A stretch of 64,000 nt of DNA from Pseudolabrys sp963742345 (GCA_963742345.1 CAVULO010000010.1:332704-396703); one strand, 5' to 3'; shown: positions 1 through 9,427, counted from the stretch's first letter. Notes: generated by a model from the sequence alone, not told the origin. A program made the numbers and translations.

Positions 1-164
1 TCGGTTACGGCGACGTAATTCCAGTCGAGGATTGGCGGCTCCTTGGCCCCATGACAGCAATGAATGGCGTGCTGTTATTTGGATGGTCGACCGCAGTCAT
101 TTTTGAAGTGCTACGAAAAGCAATGGCACATAGCTCCTACGCCGCGGGCTCGGAACAACGATAA
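1..164 (+). CDS. ion-channel protein, C-terminal fragment
   Basis: The frame starting at base 3 is open from the window edge to a TAA at 162-164 and gives 53 residues. It begins with GYGDV, the potassium-channel selectivity-filter motif (usually TVGYGD). It continues with a conserved-looking stretch (WRLLGPM, then LLFGWSTAVIF) that fits the second pore-lining helix of small two-helix Ion_trans_2 channels. The first helix and the pore helix lie outside the window. Nothing links it to the fermentation genes downstream, which are on the other strand. Confidence 0.55.
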   Translation, partial: GYGDVIPVEDWRLLGPMTAMNGVLLFGWSTAVIFEVLRKAMAHSSYAAGSEQR

Positions 165-190
165 CGCTACGACAAACAGGACTGCCGGCC

Positions 191-1078
191 CTACGGCTTT
201 CTCTTTCGCAAATAAACAAACCAGTAGACGGCGGTGACCATGATCGACCCGCCGATGATGTTGCCAATCGTCACCGGAACGAGATTGCCTACAAGGAAAT
301 TGCCCCACGTCAATTCTGGAAAATCTGCCGCCGTCTTACCGATGTTCCTCCAGAACGAGTCCGGCGCTCCGGCTTTGATAAACAGGCCCATTGGAATGAA
401 GTAGATGTTCGCAATGCTGTGCTCAAATCCGGCCGCGACGAATGCGGCAATCGGCGGGACGATCGAGAGAACCCTGTCCACGGTCGTTCTCGCACTAAAA
501 CACATCCATACGGCCAGACACACCAGCGCGTTGCACATAATGCCGAGCATGAGCGCCGGAACAAAGGCCAGCGACGCTTTCGCGTGCGCGGTGCTCAGCG
601 CGGCCAGCCCGACCGCGCCGCCGCCGAACGTGTATTGCGTGGTGTAGAACATCAGGGCGGCGGTCATAAACGCGCCAACAAAATTGCCCAGAAATGCAAG
701 AACCCAATTGAGCAAAAGCGCGCGCGTTTTCACTTTGCCGCTCGCCCAGGCCATGACAATGATATTGTTTCCGGTAAACAGCTCCGCTCCGCCAATGACA
801 ACCAGTATCAGTCCGACTGAAAATACCAGCCCGGTGAGAAGGCGTGCCACTCCATAGGGTAAATCTGCCGACCCCGCGCTGACCGTTGTGGCGAATATCG
901 CACCGAATGAAATGAACGCGCCCGCCAGTACGCTGAGCACAAGCAAGGTTACCGGGTCGGTCGACGCTCTTTTGACACCGCTCTCTTCCGCGCGCAGAGC
1001 CATCGCCGCCGGCATGATGGCGTCGAATGTGACCGTCTGAGGCGGGGCGACCTCGTTCCGGGATGATTTATTTCTCAT
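191..1078 (-). CDS. focA: formate/nitrite transporter FocA
   Basis: Predicted inner-membrane formate channel of the FNT family, 295 residues, close to the usual 280-290. Six hydrophobic segments follow a roughly 40-residue polar N-terminus. The FNT signature GAELFTGN sits at residues 97-104. It is the last gene of a minus-strand run pflB-pflA-antiporter-focA, and its ATG lies 8 bases after the antiporter stop, so it should be co-transcribed. In the family FocA carries formate made by pyruvate formate-lyase across the membrane, which fits this position. Nitrite transport (NirC) is the alternative, but no nitrite reductase gene is near. Confidence 0.9.
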   Translation of the reverse strand: MRNKSSRNEVAPPQTVTFDAIMPAAMALRAEESGVKRASTDPVTLLVLSVLAGAFISFGAIFATTVSAGSADLPYGVARLLTGLVFSVGLILVVIGGAELFTGNNIIVMAWASGKVKTRALLLNWVLAFLGNFVGAFMTAALMFYTTQYTFGGGAVGLAALSTAHAKASLAFVPALMLGIMCNALVCLAVWMCFSARTTVDRVLSIVPPIAAFVAAGFEHSIANIYFIPMGLFIKAGAPDSFWRNIGKTAADFPELTWGNFLVGNLVPVTIGNIIGGSIMVTAVYWFVYLRKRKP

Positions 1079-1086
1079 GGGCGCCG

Positions 1087-2688
1087 TTAGCCGCCAGCAC
1101 CTGTGGCCGCAAGGAGGCCGACAACCTGCACGGCGATAACCTTTACGATGGTCATTGACGGGAAGATCATCGCATAGCCGATGTCAGGCCGCTCGGTCGG
1201 CGCCATCTTGGTTGAATAAACCAGAATGGCGGGATTTCCGGTCGCGCCCGATGCGACGCCAACAAGATCGTCGTAGGGAATCTTCATGAGATAGTAGCCG
1301 ACCAGCAAAACGATCAGCACTGTCGTCAACAGGACGGCGGCGCCAATGAACAGCATTGTCAGACCGCTTTCTGCAATGGTGCGCACAAACGGCTGCCCTG
1401 CATTGACACCGACTGTGGCAAGGAACATTGCCAGCCCGAAGTTTCGAAGGACAATATTTGCCGGCAGCGGCATGACCCAGAGCATGGGCCCCGTGCGTCG
1501 CAACTTGCCAAGAATGAGGGCGACGATCAGCGGTCCGCCACCGATGCCAAGCGTGACGGTGCCGACGCCGGGAATTGGAATCGGAATCAACCCGAGCAGC
1601 ACGCCCAGCACCATGCCGAGTCCCAGCGAGACGTAGCTGAATTCTGCGGCCGCTTTTACGGTATCGCCGAAATACCGTCTCACCTCTTCCTTGCGGTCAG
1701 GTGGCATCAGCACGCCGACGCGATCGCCGAATTCAAGCGTCAGGTCGGGCGTCGGCACGAGGTCGGCATCGTAGCGTCTCACGTGCAACAGATGGACGGG
1801 AAAGCCAGCAGGCAAAGGAAGGCGGGCGAGCGGCACGCCCACGACGTTGGCTTTGCCGACAAAGACGCGAATATAGTCCAGGGCAGAACGATCCTTGACG
1901 ATCCGGCCCGGTTCCAGCCGTCCCAGCCGCGCGGCTGTTTCCGCAATGGCGTTCTCGCTCTCTGCGATGATCATAAGCCCATCGCCGGATGACAGCGCGA
2001 TGTCGGCTCCCGGAACGATATTTTGCCCTCCCTTGCGAACCATCGTCACCTGGACACCGCTCGGCAACTGCTTGGTGAGCTCGGCCAGTGTTTGGTCGGT
2101 GATTTTCTCTCCCAGCGAAATTTCGCCCATATGGAATCGCTGCGCTTTCGGTGGAAATTTCGGTTTCACCACGCGGGTCATGAAATAAATGCACAAGATC
2201 GGACCAATGACCCCAAATGGATATGCAATCGAATATCCAATGGATGGTTCCTTGTTTTGCATCACGTCGAGCGCGGCCTGCAGCGTGGCGGTGCTCGTCA
2301 TCGACCCGGCGTAAATGCCGAGCGTATGGCCTACCTTGATTCCGAAAGCATGACCCAGGCCAAGCGCCATAAGGAGACCGGCGACGCAAGCGACCAATGC
2401 GAGCAGATTGTACTTTTGGCCAACACCCCTCATCCCCTCAAAGAACTGTCGCCCGTAGAGGATTCCAATTCCGTACAGGAACATGATCAGTCCGGTCAGG
2501 CCGATGGGCCCGACGATCTGTGCCTTTGGAGAAAATGCGCCGAGGGCCAGGCCAACAAATAGGACAGCGCCGACGCCAAGCGAGAAGCCACCGATACTGA
2601 TTTGTCCAACGAGATAACCGAAGCCGATGGCGAGAAACGCCGTGAGAATGGGTTGGGTCCCAATGATATCGCGCGCAAGATCGATCAT
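1087..2688 (-). CDS. AspT/YidE-family transporter with RCK_C domains
   Basis: Membrane transporter of the aspartate:alanine exchanger (AAE) family, 533 residues. The layout is the family's: about five hydrophobic segments, a central soluble part (about residues 190-350) containing two TrkA_C/RCK_C-like stretches, then a second membrane half. The start has a good ribosome site (GGAGA about 7 bases before ATG). It lies between pflA and focA in the fermentation operon. Known members exchange aspartate and alanine or export succinate (SucE1 of Corynebacterium), so export of a fermentation acid is the likely role here. The substrate cannot be read from the sequence. Confidence 0.85.
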   Translation of the reverse strand: MIDLARDIIGTQPILTAFLAIGFGYLVGQISIGGFSLGVGAVLFVGLALGAFSPKAQIVGPIGLTGLIMFLYGIGILYGRQFFEGMRGVGQKYNLLALVACVAGLLMALGLGHAFGIKVGHTLGIYAGSMTSTATLQAALDVMQNKEPSIGYSIAYPFGVIGPILCIYFMTRVVKPKFPPKAQRFHMGEISLGEKITDQTLAELTKQLPSGVQVTMVRKGGQNIVPGADIALSSGDGLMIIAESENAIAETAARLGRLEPGRIVKDRSALDYIRVFVGKANVVGVPLARLPLPAGFPVHLLHVRRYDADLVPTPDLTLEFGDRVGVLMPPDRKEEVRRYFGDTVKAAAEFSYVSLGLGMVLGVLLGLIPIPIPGVGTVTLGIGGGPLIVALILGKLRRTGPMLWVMPLPANIVLRNFGLAMFLATVGVNAGQPFVRTIAESGLTMLFIGAAVLLTTVLIVLLVGYYLMKIPYDDLVGVASGATGNPAILVYSTKMAPTERPDIGYAMIFPSMTIVKVIAVQVVGLLAATGAGG

Positions 2689-2733
2689 GACAAAATCTCC
2701 TGGAATCCTGGTGCGGACCCGCGCAGCGGCCGG

Positions 2734-3564
2734 CTAGCGAACACGGCAGCCCGCGGTGCGGAATTGTTCAATCACGCGAGCGATAAGGTCAGGCGTCGGT
2801 GCGGGCGTGTCGTCGCACTTGTATTCGAGGTTCATCGCCTTCCACTTGAAGGAACCCATTTGATGAAATGGCTGGATCTCCACCCATTCGACGTTCTTCA
2901 TCGGTGCGACGAATTTGGCGATGCCTTCAACATTCGCGGGATCGTCCGTCTGGCCGGGCACCAGCGTAAAGCGAACCCACACCGGCTTGCCCATCGAGGC
3001 GAGGCGCTCGGCAAACCGCAGCGTCGGCGCAAGGTCGCGGCCCGTGACCTTGCGATAGGTGTCTGGATTCGAACTCTTGATGTCGAGCAAGACCAGATCC
3101 AGCGCGGAAAGATACGTCTCATCGGCGCGGGCGCCCAAAAAGCCTGACGTCTCGATGGCCGTATGCAGACCCATCTTCTTGGCGCCGGCGAATATCCGCT
3201 TGGTGAAGGCAAGCTGCACCATGGGCTCGCCGCCCGAAATGGTCAGACCGCCGCCAAGCGTCCGAATCGCGGAGGCAAAGCTACCGAGGCGGTCGAGCAC
3301 CTGCTGTGCAGAAACGTAAGTGCCGTCCTTGAGGTGCCACGTGTCGGGGTTGTGGCAATACGTGCAACGCAGAAGGCAACCGGACACGAACAGAACGACA
3401 CGCAAACCGGGTCCATCGTAACGTGACGACGTCTCATAGGAGTGGCAGTAACCGAAGGCGCCCTGCCCATCGTCCTGAAACTTATCTTCATCCGGCGCGT
3501 CGGGGGAGAGTCCAACGCGCATGTCATATCGGCTGCCTGCCTCCAGTGATTGTAGTTCTGACAT
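2734..3564 (-). CDS. pflA: pyruvate formate-lyase activating enzyme
   Basis: Radical SAM enzyme that installs the glycyl radical on pyruvate formate-lyase. The 4Fe-4S motif CLLRCTYC (CX3CX2C) is at residues 63-70, followed by HNPDTW as in E. coli PflA; a glycine-rich ISGGEP SAM-binding segment comes later. At 276 residues it is about 30 longer than E. coli PflA because of an acidic N-terminal extension. The start is supported by GGGGAGG 4-10 bases upstream of ATG 3564. It follows pflB by 15 bases. It is intact, in contrast to its broken substrate gene. Confidence 0.93.
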   Translation of the reverse strand: MSELQSLEAGSRYDMRVGLSPDAPDEDKFQDDGQGAFGYCHSYETSSRYDGPGLRVVLFVSGCLLRCTYCHNPDTWHLKDGTYVSAQQVLDRLGSFASAIRTLGGGLTISGGEPMVQLAFTKRIFAGAKKMGLHTAIETSGFLGARADETYLSALDLVLLDIKSSNPDTYRKVTGRDLAPTLRFAERLASMGKPVWVRFTLVPGQTDDPANVEGIAKFVAPMKNVEWVEIQPFHQMGSFKWKAMNLEYKCDDTPAPTPDLIARVIEQFRTAGCRVR

Positions 3565-3579
3565 AACACCTCCCCAGTT

Positions 3580-5855
3580 TCAGATCTGGCCATGGAAGGT
3601 GCGGCTGATCACATCGCGCTGTTGTTCAGGCGTCAGACGGACAAAATTGACGGCGTAGCCCGACACTCGAATGGTCAGCTGCGGGTACTTGTCCGGATTT
3701 TTCATCGCGTCCTCCAGCGTTTCCTTGTCGATGACGTTCAGGTTCATGTGGAACCCGCCGTGATCGAAGTAGACGTCAAAGGCCTTCGTCGCTTCGTCGA
3801 CAAGCTGCTTTTCAGACAGGTGTGCCTTTTGCGGCGCGACGGACACTGTGTAACTGATGCCGTCCTGTGAAGTCCTTGTACGGAAGCTTCGCCACCGACA
3901 GGCAGGACGCAAGCCAACCGTGGCTGTCGCGGCCATGCATCGGGTTGGCTCCGGGCCCGAAAGGCTCGCCTTTCCTGCGTCCGTCCGGCGTATTTCCAGT
4001 CGCCTTGCCGTAGACGACGTTCGAGGTGATCGTCAGCACGCTTTGGGTGTGCACTGCATTCCGGTAGGTCGGATGCTTGCGGATCTTCCCCATGAAGCTC
4101 GTGACGATGTCGCACGCGATCTTGTCGAACTCGGTCATCGTTGTTGCCGAATTGCGGTGTCGCGGTATTACCTTCGTTCTGGTAGTCGACGATTAGCCCG
4201 GTCGCATCGCGGCTGACACGCATCTTTCCGTACTTGATGGCGGAAAGACTGTCGGCCACAACCGAGAGGCCGGCAATCCCGAACGCCATCGTCCGCAGGA
4301 TGTCGCGGTCGTGAAGTGCCATCTCAAGGCGCTCATAGAAATACTTGTCATGCATGTAGTGGATGCAGTTCATCGCATGCACATAGGTGCGGGCGAGCCA
4401 ATCCATTGTTATGTCGAACTTCGCCATCACCTCGTCGTATTCGAGGAATTCACCGGCCACAGGCGGCGTTGCGGGCGCGATCTGGTCGCCCGAGACTTCA
4501 TCACGGCCGCCATTGATGGCATAGAGCAGCGCTTTTGCGAGATTTACGCGAGCGCCGAAGAACTGCATCTGCTTGCCGAGCCGCATCGCCGATACGCAAC
4601 ACGCAATGCCGTAGTCGTCGCCCCAGAACGGCCGCATGAGATCATCGTTTTCATACTGCAGCGACGAAGTATCCCGGCTGGTCTTGATGCAATATCGCTT
4701 GAAGGTCTCCGGCAGGTTTTTCGACCAGAGAACCGTGATGTTCGGCTCGGGCGCCGGACCAAGAATTTCTTGAGGGTATGCAGCATGCGATAGCTGCTCC
4801 TGGTGACAAGCGTGCGCCCGTCCAGATCCATTCCGCCCACGCATTCGGTCGCCCAGTAGGGATCACCGCTGAATAATGCGTCGTAGTCGGGTGTGCGCAG
4901 GAAACGGACAATTCGAAGCTTCTGGACAAGCTGGTCCCAGAGCTCCTGGGCGCCGGTTTCGTCCAGCGCGCCTTCACGAAGGTCGCGCTCGATGTATATG
5001 TCGAGGAACGAAGAAATGCGGCCGATCGACATGGCCGCGCCATTCGCCTCCTTGATGGCGCCGAGGTAGGCGAGATAGGTCCACTGCACCGCCTCCTGGG
5101 CATTCGCCGCCGGACGGCTGATGTCGCAATCGTAGAGTTTTGCCATCGCCGCGAGGTCCTTGAGCGCGCGCATTTGCTCAGCCAATTCCTCGCGTACACG
5201 AATCACTTCATCCGTCGGCCACATGTCATCGATTTGCGCGCGTTCAGCCCGCTTGGCTTCGAGCAGGCGGTCGGTGCCGTAGAGAGCAACGCGGCGATAG
5301 TCACCGATGATGCGGCCGCGGCCATATGCATCGGGCAGACCCGGTGATGATGCCGGACTTGCGGCATTTCATGATCTCGGGCGTATAGGCGTCGAACACA
5401 CCGTCGTTGTGCGATTTTCGATATTTTGTGAACGCCTCGTGCACTTGCGGATCGGCGTCAAAGCCAGCGGCCTTCAGACCCGCTTCGACCATGCGTAGAC
5501 CCCCGTACGGGAATATTGCCCGCTTGAACGGCTGGTCGGTCTGCAGGCCGACAATTATTTCATTCTCGCGGTCGATATAGCCGGCCTTGTGCGCCAACAG
5601 TGTCGAAGGCGTCTTGGCGTCAACCGCAAGAACTCCCTTTGTACGCTCGTCACGAAAGTAGGGCTGCAGCTTGGCCCAGACGGCCTTGGTTCGAGGAGTT
5701 GAGGCTACAAGAAAGTTTTCATCACCGGTGTACGGGGTCACATTCCGAACGATGAAACCCCTTACATCGATCGAACCTTGCCATTCGCCAGGATTGAAGT
5801 TTCGCCACGGGTCTTGCTCGAATGTTTTCTTTGCCAGCGCGGCAGTGCCTTCCAT
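3580..5855 (-). pseudogene. pflB: pyruvate formate-lyase, four frameshifts
   Basis: Cleaves pyruvate plus CoA to acetyl-CoA and formate. Five adjacent pieces in changing frames join to one full-length protein (E. coli PflB is 760 residues): 5341-5855, 4763-5341, about 4128-4763, about 3880-4128 and 3580-3880. Catalytic cysteines are present (IACCVSAM, near 4590), as are HTQSVLTITSNVVYGK and the C-terminal glycyl-radical motif RVSGYAV. Shift 1 looks like an extra G (GGG before TCTGCC), shift 2 a lost G before CCGGCGCCC, shift 3 an extra C near 4128, shift 4 missing bases near 3880. Between shifts conservation is excellent, so either the gene died very recently or the sequence has indel errors. 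Confidence 0.9.
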
Positions 5856-5929
5856 TTGAGCCTCCCTGAGTACTACTCGCGTGATCGGCTGAATGGATCG
5901 TATGCTCAGTCAGAACACAGTCAAATGCG

Positions 5930-5943
5930 TTGACCTGGATCAA
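5930..5943. promoter_or_regulatory. FixK/FNR box before pflB
   Basis: TTGACCTGGATCAA, which reads TTGATCCAGGTCAA on the other strand, matches the alphaproteobacterial FixK/FNR box TTGAT-N4-ATCAA with one change. Its centre is 81 bases from the pflB ATG. A class II promoter (box centred at -41.5) would start transcription near 5895. Confidence 0.8.
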
Positions 5944-5973
5944 GCGACATCCCCAAATGGTGCGTCGCAATAC

Positions 5974-5987
5974 TTGAGTTGGGTCAA
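5974..5987. promoter_or_regulatory. weaker FixK/FNR-like box
   Basis: TTGAGTTGGGTCAA keeps the TTGA...TCAA core but departs from the consensus at the two inner positions. Its centre is 100 bases before the preferred start of the DUF2254 gene. It would give a separate promoter facing right while the 5930 box serves pflB. Confidence 0.45.
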
Positions 5988-6080
5988 CTGCGGCCTTCGA
6001 CAATTAGCTTAAAAAACGCGAATATAGGAAAAAATGGAACCGGCTTCGCGATGAGATCGGGCGCGGAGGACACCGAATTC

Positions 6081-7367
6081 ATGAACTGGCAGCAATTTTA
6101 CCGCCTCAGAAATTACATCAGATCCTCATTGTGGGTCGTTCCGTTTATCGCCATCCCGCTTGAGCTTATCGCAACGCGCGTATTGCACCGACTGGACGGC
6201 TGGCTTGGCTGGGCTTTCCTGGACATCGGCGTTGCAGGCGCGCAAGCGATGCTCAATGCTTTGATAACGGCGACACTAAGCTTGCTGGTTTTCACGTTTG
6301 GATCTCTGCTCGTTGCCCTTCAGGTCGCAAGTGGCCAGCTGACCCCACGGATTATTGCCACCATATTGTTACGCAATAACGTTGTCAGATACTCGACTGG
6401 TCTTTTCGTCTTTACGTTGTTGTTCTCGATAAGCGCGATCAACAAGATACAGACGACTGTTTTTGAGCTCGTTATATTTGTGGCTGGTTGTCTTGGCATC
6501 CTTTGCTTTGCGGCATTTCTTTATCTGATTGACTACGCCGCGAGGCTGTTGCGTCCGATCAGCATTGTAACGCTCGTAGGAAAGGAAGGTCTTGCGGTTA
6601 TCGAGAGCGTTTATCCCGATCCGAGCTTGGGCCCGAACCAGATGAAGGGTCATCGCCATGAACTTGGCAGGCCCGACCGAGTCATTCAGCATCGAGGGAC
6701 ATCGGAAATAATTCTTGCGGTTCATTTGAATGAACTCGTAGCTGAGGCAAAGAGATCGAACGGCGTGATCGAATTTGTACCTCAAATTGGTGATTTTATT
6801 GCCGTCGATGAGCCGCTATACAATTTGTATGGCGGTGCTGCGTCGATCGATGAGCGAAAGTTGCGTGCAACTGTTGCGCTCGGGCCTGAACGGACGTTGG
6901 AGCAGGATCCGACGTTTGCATACCGCATTATAGTTGATATTGCGCTCAAGGCTTTGTCGCCGGCGATCAACGATCCGACGACCGCCGTCATTGCAATTGA
7001 CCAGCTTCATCGTCTGCTTCGCAAGGCTGGCAACCGGAATTTGCGTGTTGATGAAATACTGGATAAATCAGGCCAATTGCGGGTGATTTTCCGGACTCCC
7101 AATTGGGAAGATTTCGTGCATTTGTCATTCACCGAAATACGGTATTGCGGCGCGCAAAATATACAAGTTGTCCGACGACTGCGCGCGATGATCGAGAATC
7201 TCATTGAGACATTACCCAAGCATCGGCACCCTATTCTGCAACGGGAGCTGACGCTACTCGATCGTGAAATTGAAAAGTATTTCGTTTATCCCGAGGACCG
7301 CGCGCTTGCGCGCACGAGCGATTCCCAGGGATTGGGAGGGGGCTCGGGCATGGAGACGTTACAATAA
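6081..7367 (+). CDS. DUF2254 membrane protein
   Basis: Predicted inner-membrane protein of family DUF2254, 428 residues from the chosen start. Four hydrophobic segments fill the first 150 residues (after RNYIRSSLW). A soluble half follows with conserved-looking ALSPAINDPTTA and LRVIF segments. The frame is open upstream to a TTG at 5979, but ATG 6081 has GGAGG 11 bases before it and gives the usual compact N-terminus; ATG 6051 is the alternative. It is divergent from the pfl operon and shares its regulatory region. Function of the family is unknown. Confidence 0.85.
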   Translation: MNWQQFYRLRNYIRSSLWVVPFIAIPLELIATRVLHRLDGWLGWAFLDIGVAGAQAMLNALITATLSLLVFTFGSLLVALQVASGQLTPRIIATILLRNNVVRYSTGLFVFTLLFSISAINKIQTTVFELVIFVAGCLGILCFAAFLYLIDYAARLLRPISIVTLVGKEGLAVIESVYPDPSLGPNQMKGHRHELGRPDRVIQHRGTSEIILAVHLNELVAEAKRSNGVIEFVPQIGDFIAVDEPLYNLYGGAASIDERKLRATVALGPERTLEQDPTFAYRIIVDIALKALSPAINDPTTAVIAIDQLHRLLRKAGNRNLRVDEILDKSGQLRVIFRTPNWEDFVHLSFTEIRYCGAQNIQVVRRLRAMIENLIETLPKHRHPILQRELTLLDREIEKYFVYPEDRALARTSDSQGLGGGSGMETLQ

Positions 7368-7379
7368 CGCTTCGGCACG

Positions 7380-8028
7380 CTAGCGACGGTACTTGTCAAT
7401 GAGGAGGCAAACGCTGATCAGGCAGACCCAAAACGGAAATGCGACAAATATCCACGAGAAATATGTGCTCCCGAATAGAAGAAGCAACGCGAGGGCAAAA
7501 CCGAGCAACGCGACCCAACGCGGCGCAATATTGGTGTAGACGACAACGGTGGACGTGGAGATCATGAACACGCCCGCCATCTTGACCATGTAGATATTCG
7601 CGACGTTATACGCCAACGTGCGCGCGAAGTGGAACGCCGCAGAGTTCGCCAGATTACCGGAGTCGACAGCGAAGGCGAGGATGATTGCACCTATCGCCGC
7701 GGCTGAGGTGAACAGCGTAGCCAAAAACAACAGACTGCTCCCGAGGAAGACCGTCGAAAAAAAACGATCTTCAAGGTCGCCGAGCCGATCGCGCAATGCG
7801 CCGACAAACCAAAGAAACGCGATCCCGGCAAAAGGGATGAGGTTCAAGGCAATATTTACAGTATTGGAATTCGCCTTGAGCCATTCTCCAGACTCAAACG
7901 GGATCACTGGGAACAACAATTCGTAGCAGCGAAAATGCCGCAACAAACAGAGCGGAAAACAGTATTCCCGCGATCGCAGCGGCTTTTGGAGTTTTCAATC
8001 TCGAACGGATTAATTTCTCAGGTTGCAT
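7380..8028 (-). CDS. membrane protein, probable 1-base frameshift near 7897
   Basis: The C-terminal 180 residues (from SGEWLKAN on, several hydrophobic segments, including GALRDRLGDLEDRFF) form an open frame 7380-7946 with no good start. In the next frame an ATG at 8028 gives MQPEKL..., a hydrophobic segment and ...VVPSDP, then hits a stop exactly where the other frame becomes protein-like. Removing one T from TTT (7896-7898, AAA on plus) joins them as ...SDPVESGEWL..., giving about 215 residues. The ATG lies 24 bases after the stop of the GNAT gene. An integral membrane protein of unknown function. Confidence 0.65.
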
Positions 8029-8052
8029 CGCACATCAATCGCTGTATTCGGA

Positions 8053-8574
8053 TCAACCAAGCTGAAGCGCGACATGCACCACGCCAGGCTCGCGTTTCGT
8101 ACTCACTTTGAGGCCACTTTTCTCGAACACTTTCAGCATCGAGATATTTTCCGGTAAAACCTCGGCAACAAGCTCTTTTAGGCCGGCACTCCGGGCAATT
8201 GCCGCGAGATGACGCAACAATGCGGCCCCGATGCCTTGCCCCTGGTAGTCGTCAACCACAACAAAAGCGACTTCCGCCGCTCCAGGTCGCACAACGACAT
8301 AGCGGCCGCCGGCGATGATCACGGCGCGGCGCTCGGCTTCGACCACCGCAACCAGGGCGACATGATTGGTGAAGTCGACGTTGAGAAAGAATGCGCGTTC
8401 CTTTTCTGAAAAATCACGCTTTGCACCGAAGAAGCGGCGGTACAGCGATTGCGCACTGGTACGATCGATAGCGGCTAAAAAATCGCCCTCGTCTTCCGGC
8501 CTGAGGGCACGTATTTCGACCCTGCGTCCGTCGCGCAGCCGGTCTATCGCCGAATATTTTGCTGGCTCCAGCAT
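8053..8574 (-). CDS. GNAT-family N-acetyltransferase
   Basis: Predicted acyl-CoA-dependent N-acetyltransferase, 173 residues. The acetyl-CoA-binding motif A is clear (QGQGIGAALL, about residues 111-120), preceded by the beta-4 strand VAFVVVDDY and followed by the VLPENISMLKVFEKSGL segment typical of GNATs. It resembles the C-terminal GNAT domain of the Pat-type protein acetyltransferases found in alphaproteobacteria. The acceptor is unknown. A FixK box is centred 73 bases upstream of its ATG, and the small secreted protein gene at 8710 diverges from the same site. Confidence 0.85.
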   Translation of the reverse strand: MLEPAKYSAIDRLRDGRRVEIRALRPEDEGDFLAAIDRTSAQSLYRRFFGAKRDFSEKERAFFLNVDFTNHVALVAVVEAERRAVIIAGGRYVVVRPGAAEVAFVVVDDYQGQGIGAALLRHLAAIARSAGLKELVAEVLPENISMLKVFEKSGLKVSTKREPGVVHVALQLG

Positions 8575-8640
8575 CGTCGACGGCTCAAAGCCAATTTAGA
8601 TCTTTCAATGCAGATGACAACAATGCAGACTGCCTGTCTA

Positions 8641-8654
8641 TTGACTTGGGTCAA
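8641..8654. promoter_or_regulatory. FixK/FNR box, shared intergenic region
   Basis: TTGACTTGGGTCAA is a TTGAC-N4-GTCAA inverted repeat. Its centre is 62 bases before the ATG at 8710 and 73 before the GNAT gene ATG at 8574. For the rightward gene, a box at -41.5 puts the start near 8689, with a plausible -10 (CAATAC, 8675-8680) and AGGAGG just before the ATG. Confidence 0.75.
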
Positions 8655-8709
8655 AGTGTTCCGGCGGCGATAGGCAATACTTTGAAAACTCATATCAAAG
8701 GAGGAAGCG

Positions 8710-8943
8710 ATGGCGCCTAAGAACAAGCTTTTTGTGGCATTTTTGGCCGTTGCGCTTGCTGCAGCTTTTGGTTTTGCCGATAATGCATTGGCCGCCGCCA
8801 AGAAGAAACTCACGTACGATCAGGCGTACGCGAAGTGCAAGTCAATCTTGGACAAGGAAGGCACGCCTGGGACGACGACTCAATCGAATGTGCGCTATAC
8901 GCGCGGCGCGGCCTGTATGAAGAAGTACGGCTATAAGCTCTAG
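8710..8943 (+). CDS. small secreted protein, unknown
   Basis: A 77-residue protein with a clear signal peptide: KNKLF, a hydrophobic stretch AFLAVALAAAFGF, and a likely AxA cleavage near residue 30. The mature part is about 48 residues, basic, with two cysteines (YAKCKS and AACMKK) that could form one disulfide in the periplasm. A strong AGGAGG ribosome site and a FixK box upstream suggest strong low-oxygen expression. No family was recognised. Confidence 0.7.
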   Translation: MAPKNKLFVAFLAVALAAAFGFADNALAAAKKKLTYDQAYAKCKSILDKEGTPGTTTQSNVRYTRGAACMKKYGYKL

Positions 8944-8983
8944 CGATTATTGAAACCGGGAAAGATATTGTCAGGGGGCAGCA

Positions 8984-9427
8984 ATGCTTGGTCTCTTTCG
9001 TGCGACGAAATTCAGTGCGGTTATTTTGGCGGCGGCGATCATGCTGGCCGGGGCTGTCTCGCAATCCTACGCAGAGACCGGCTCGGTACGCCTTAAAATT
9101 ACTAAGGTCGGGTTCATCGTCGGCGTCGGCGGCGGCTCCGGCACTTTGACCTTCCAGGGAAAACGCTATCGGCTGAGCATCAGCGGCGTTAGCGCTGGTA
9201 CCATTGGAGTGTCGGGGATGGACTTGGTTGGTACCGCCTCCAATCTTCGGACCGCGGCGGACATCGCAGGTGCCTATTCGGCTCTCTCTGCCGGGATAGC
9301 AGTAGCGGGCGGCGCAAAAGTAGCAACGCTACAGAACTCGAACGGCGTAGTTCTGCAATTGCAGGGACGGCAGGTCGGATTTTCGGCATCGCTCAGTGTG
9401 AGCGGGTTGACGATATCTTTGCAGTAG
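8984..9427 (+). CDS. exported glycine-rich protein, unknown
   Basis: A 147-residue protein with a signal peptide (hydrophobic AVILAAAIMLAGAV, likely cleavage after SYA). The mature part is dominated by Gly/Ser/Val strands such as GVGGGSGTLTFQGKRYRL and ends GLTISLQ, suggesting a compact beta-rich periplasmic domain. It has no cysteines. It lies 40 bases after the preceding small secreted gene, so the two may be co-transcribed, and a terminator hairpin follows at 9500. No function can be assigned. Confidence 0.65.
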   Translation: MLGLFRATKFSAVILAAAIMLAGAVSQSYAETGSVRLKITKVGFIVGVGGGSGTLTFQGKRYRLSISGVSAGTIGVSGMDLVGTASNLRTAADIAGAYSALSAGIAVAGGAKVATLQNSNGVVLQLQGRQVGFSASLSVSGLTISLQ

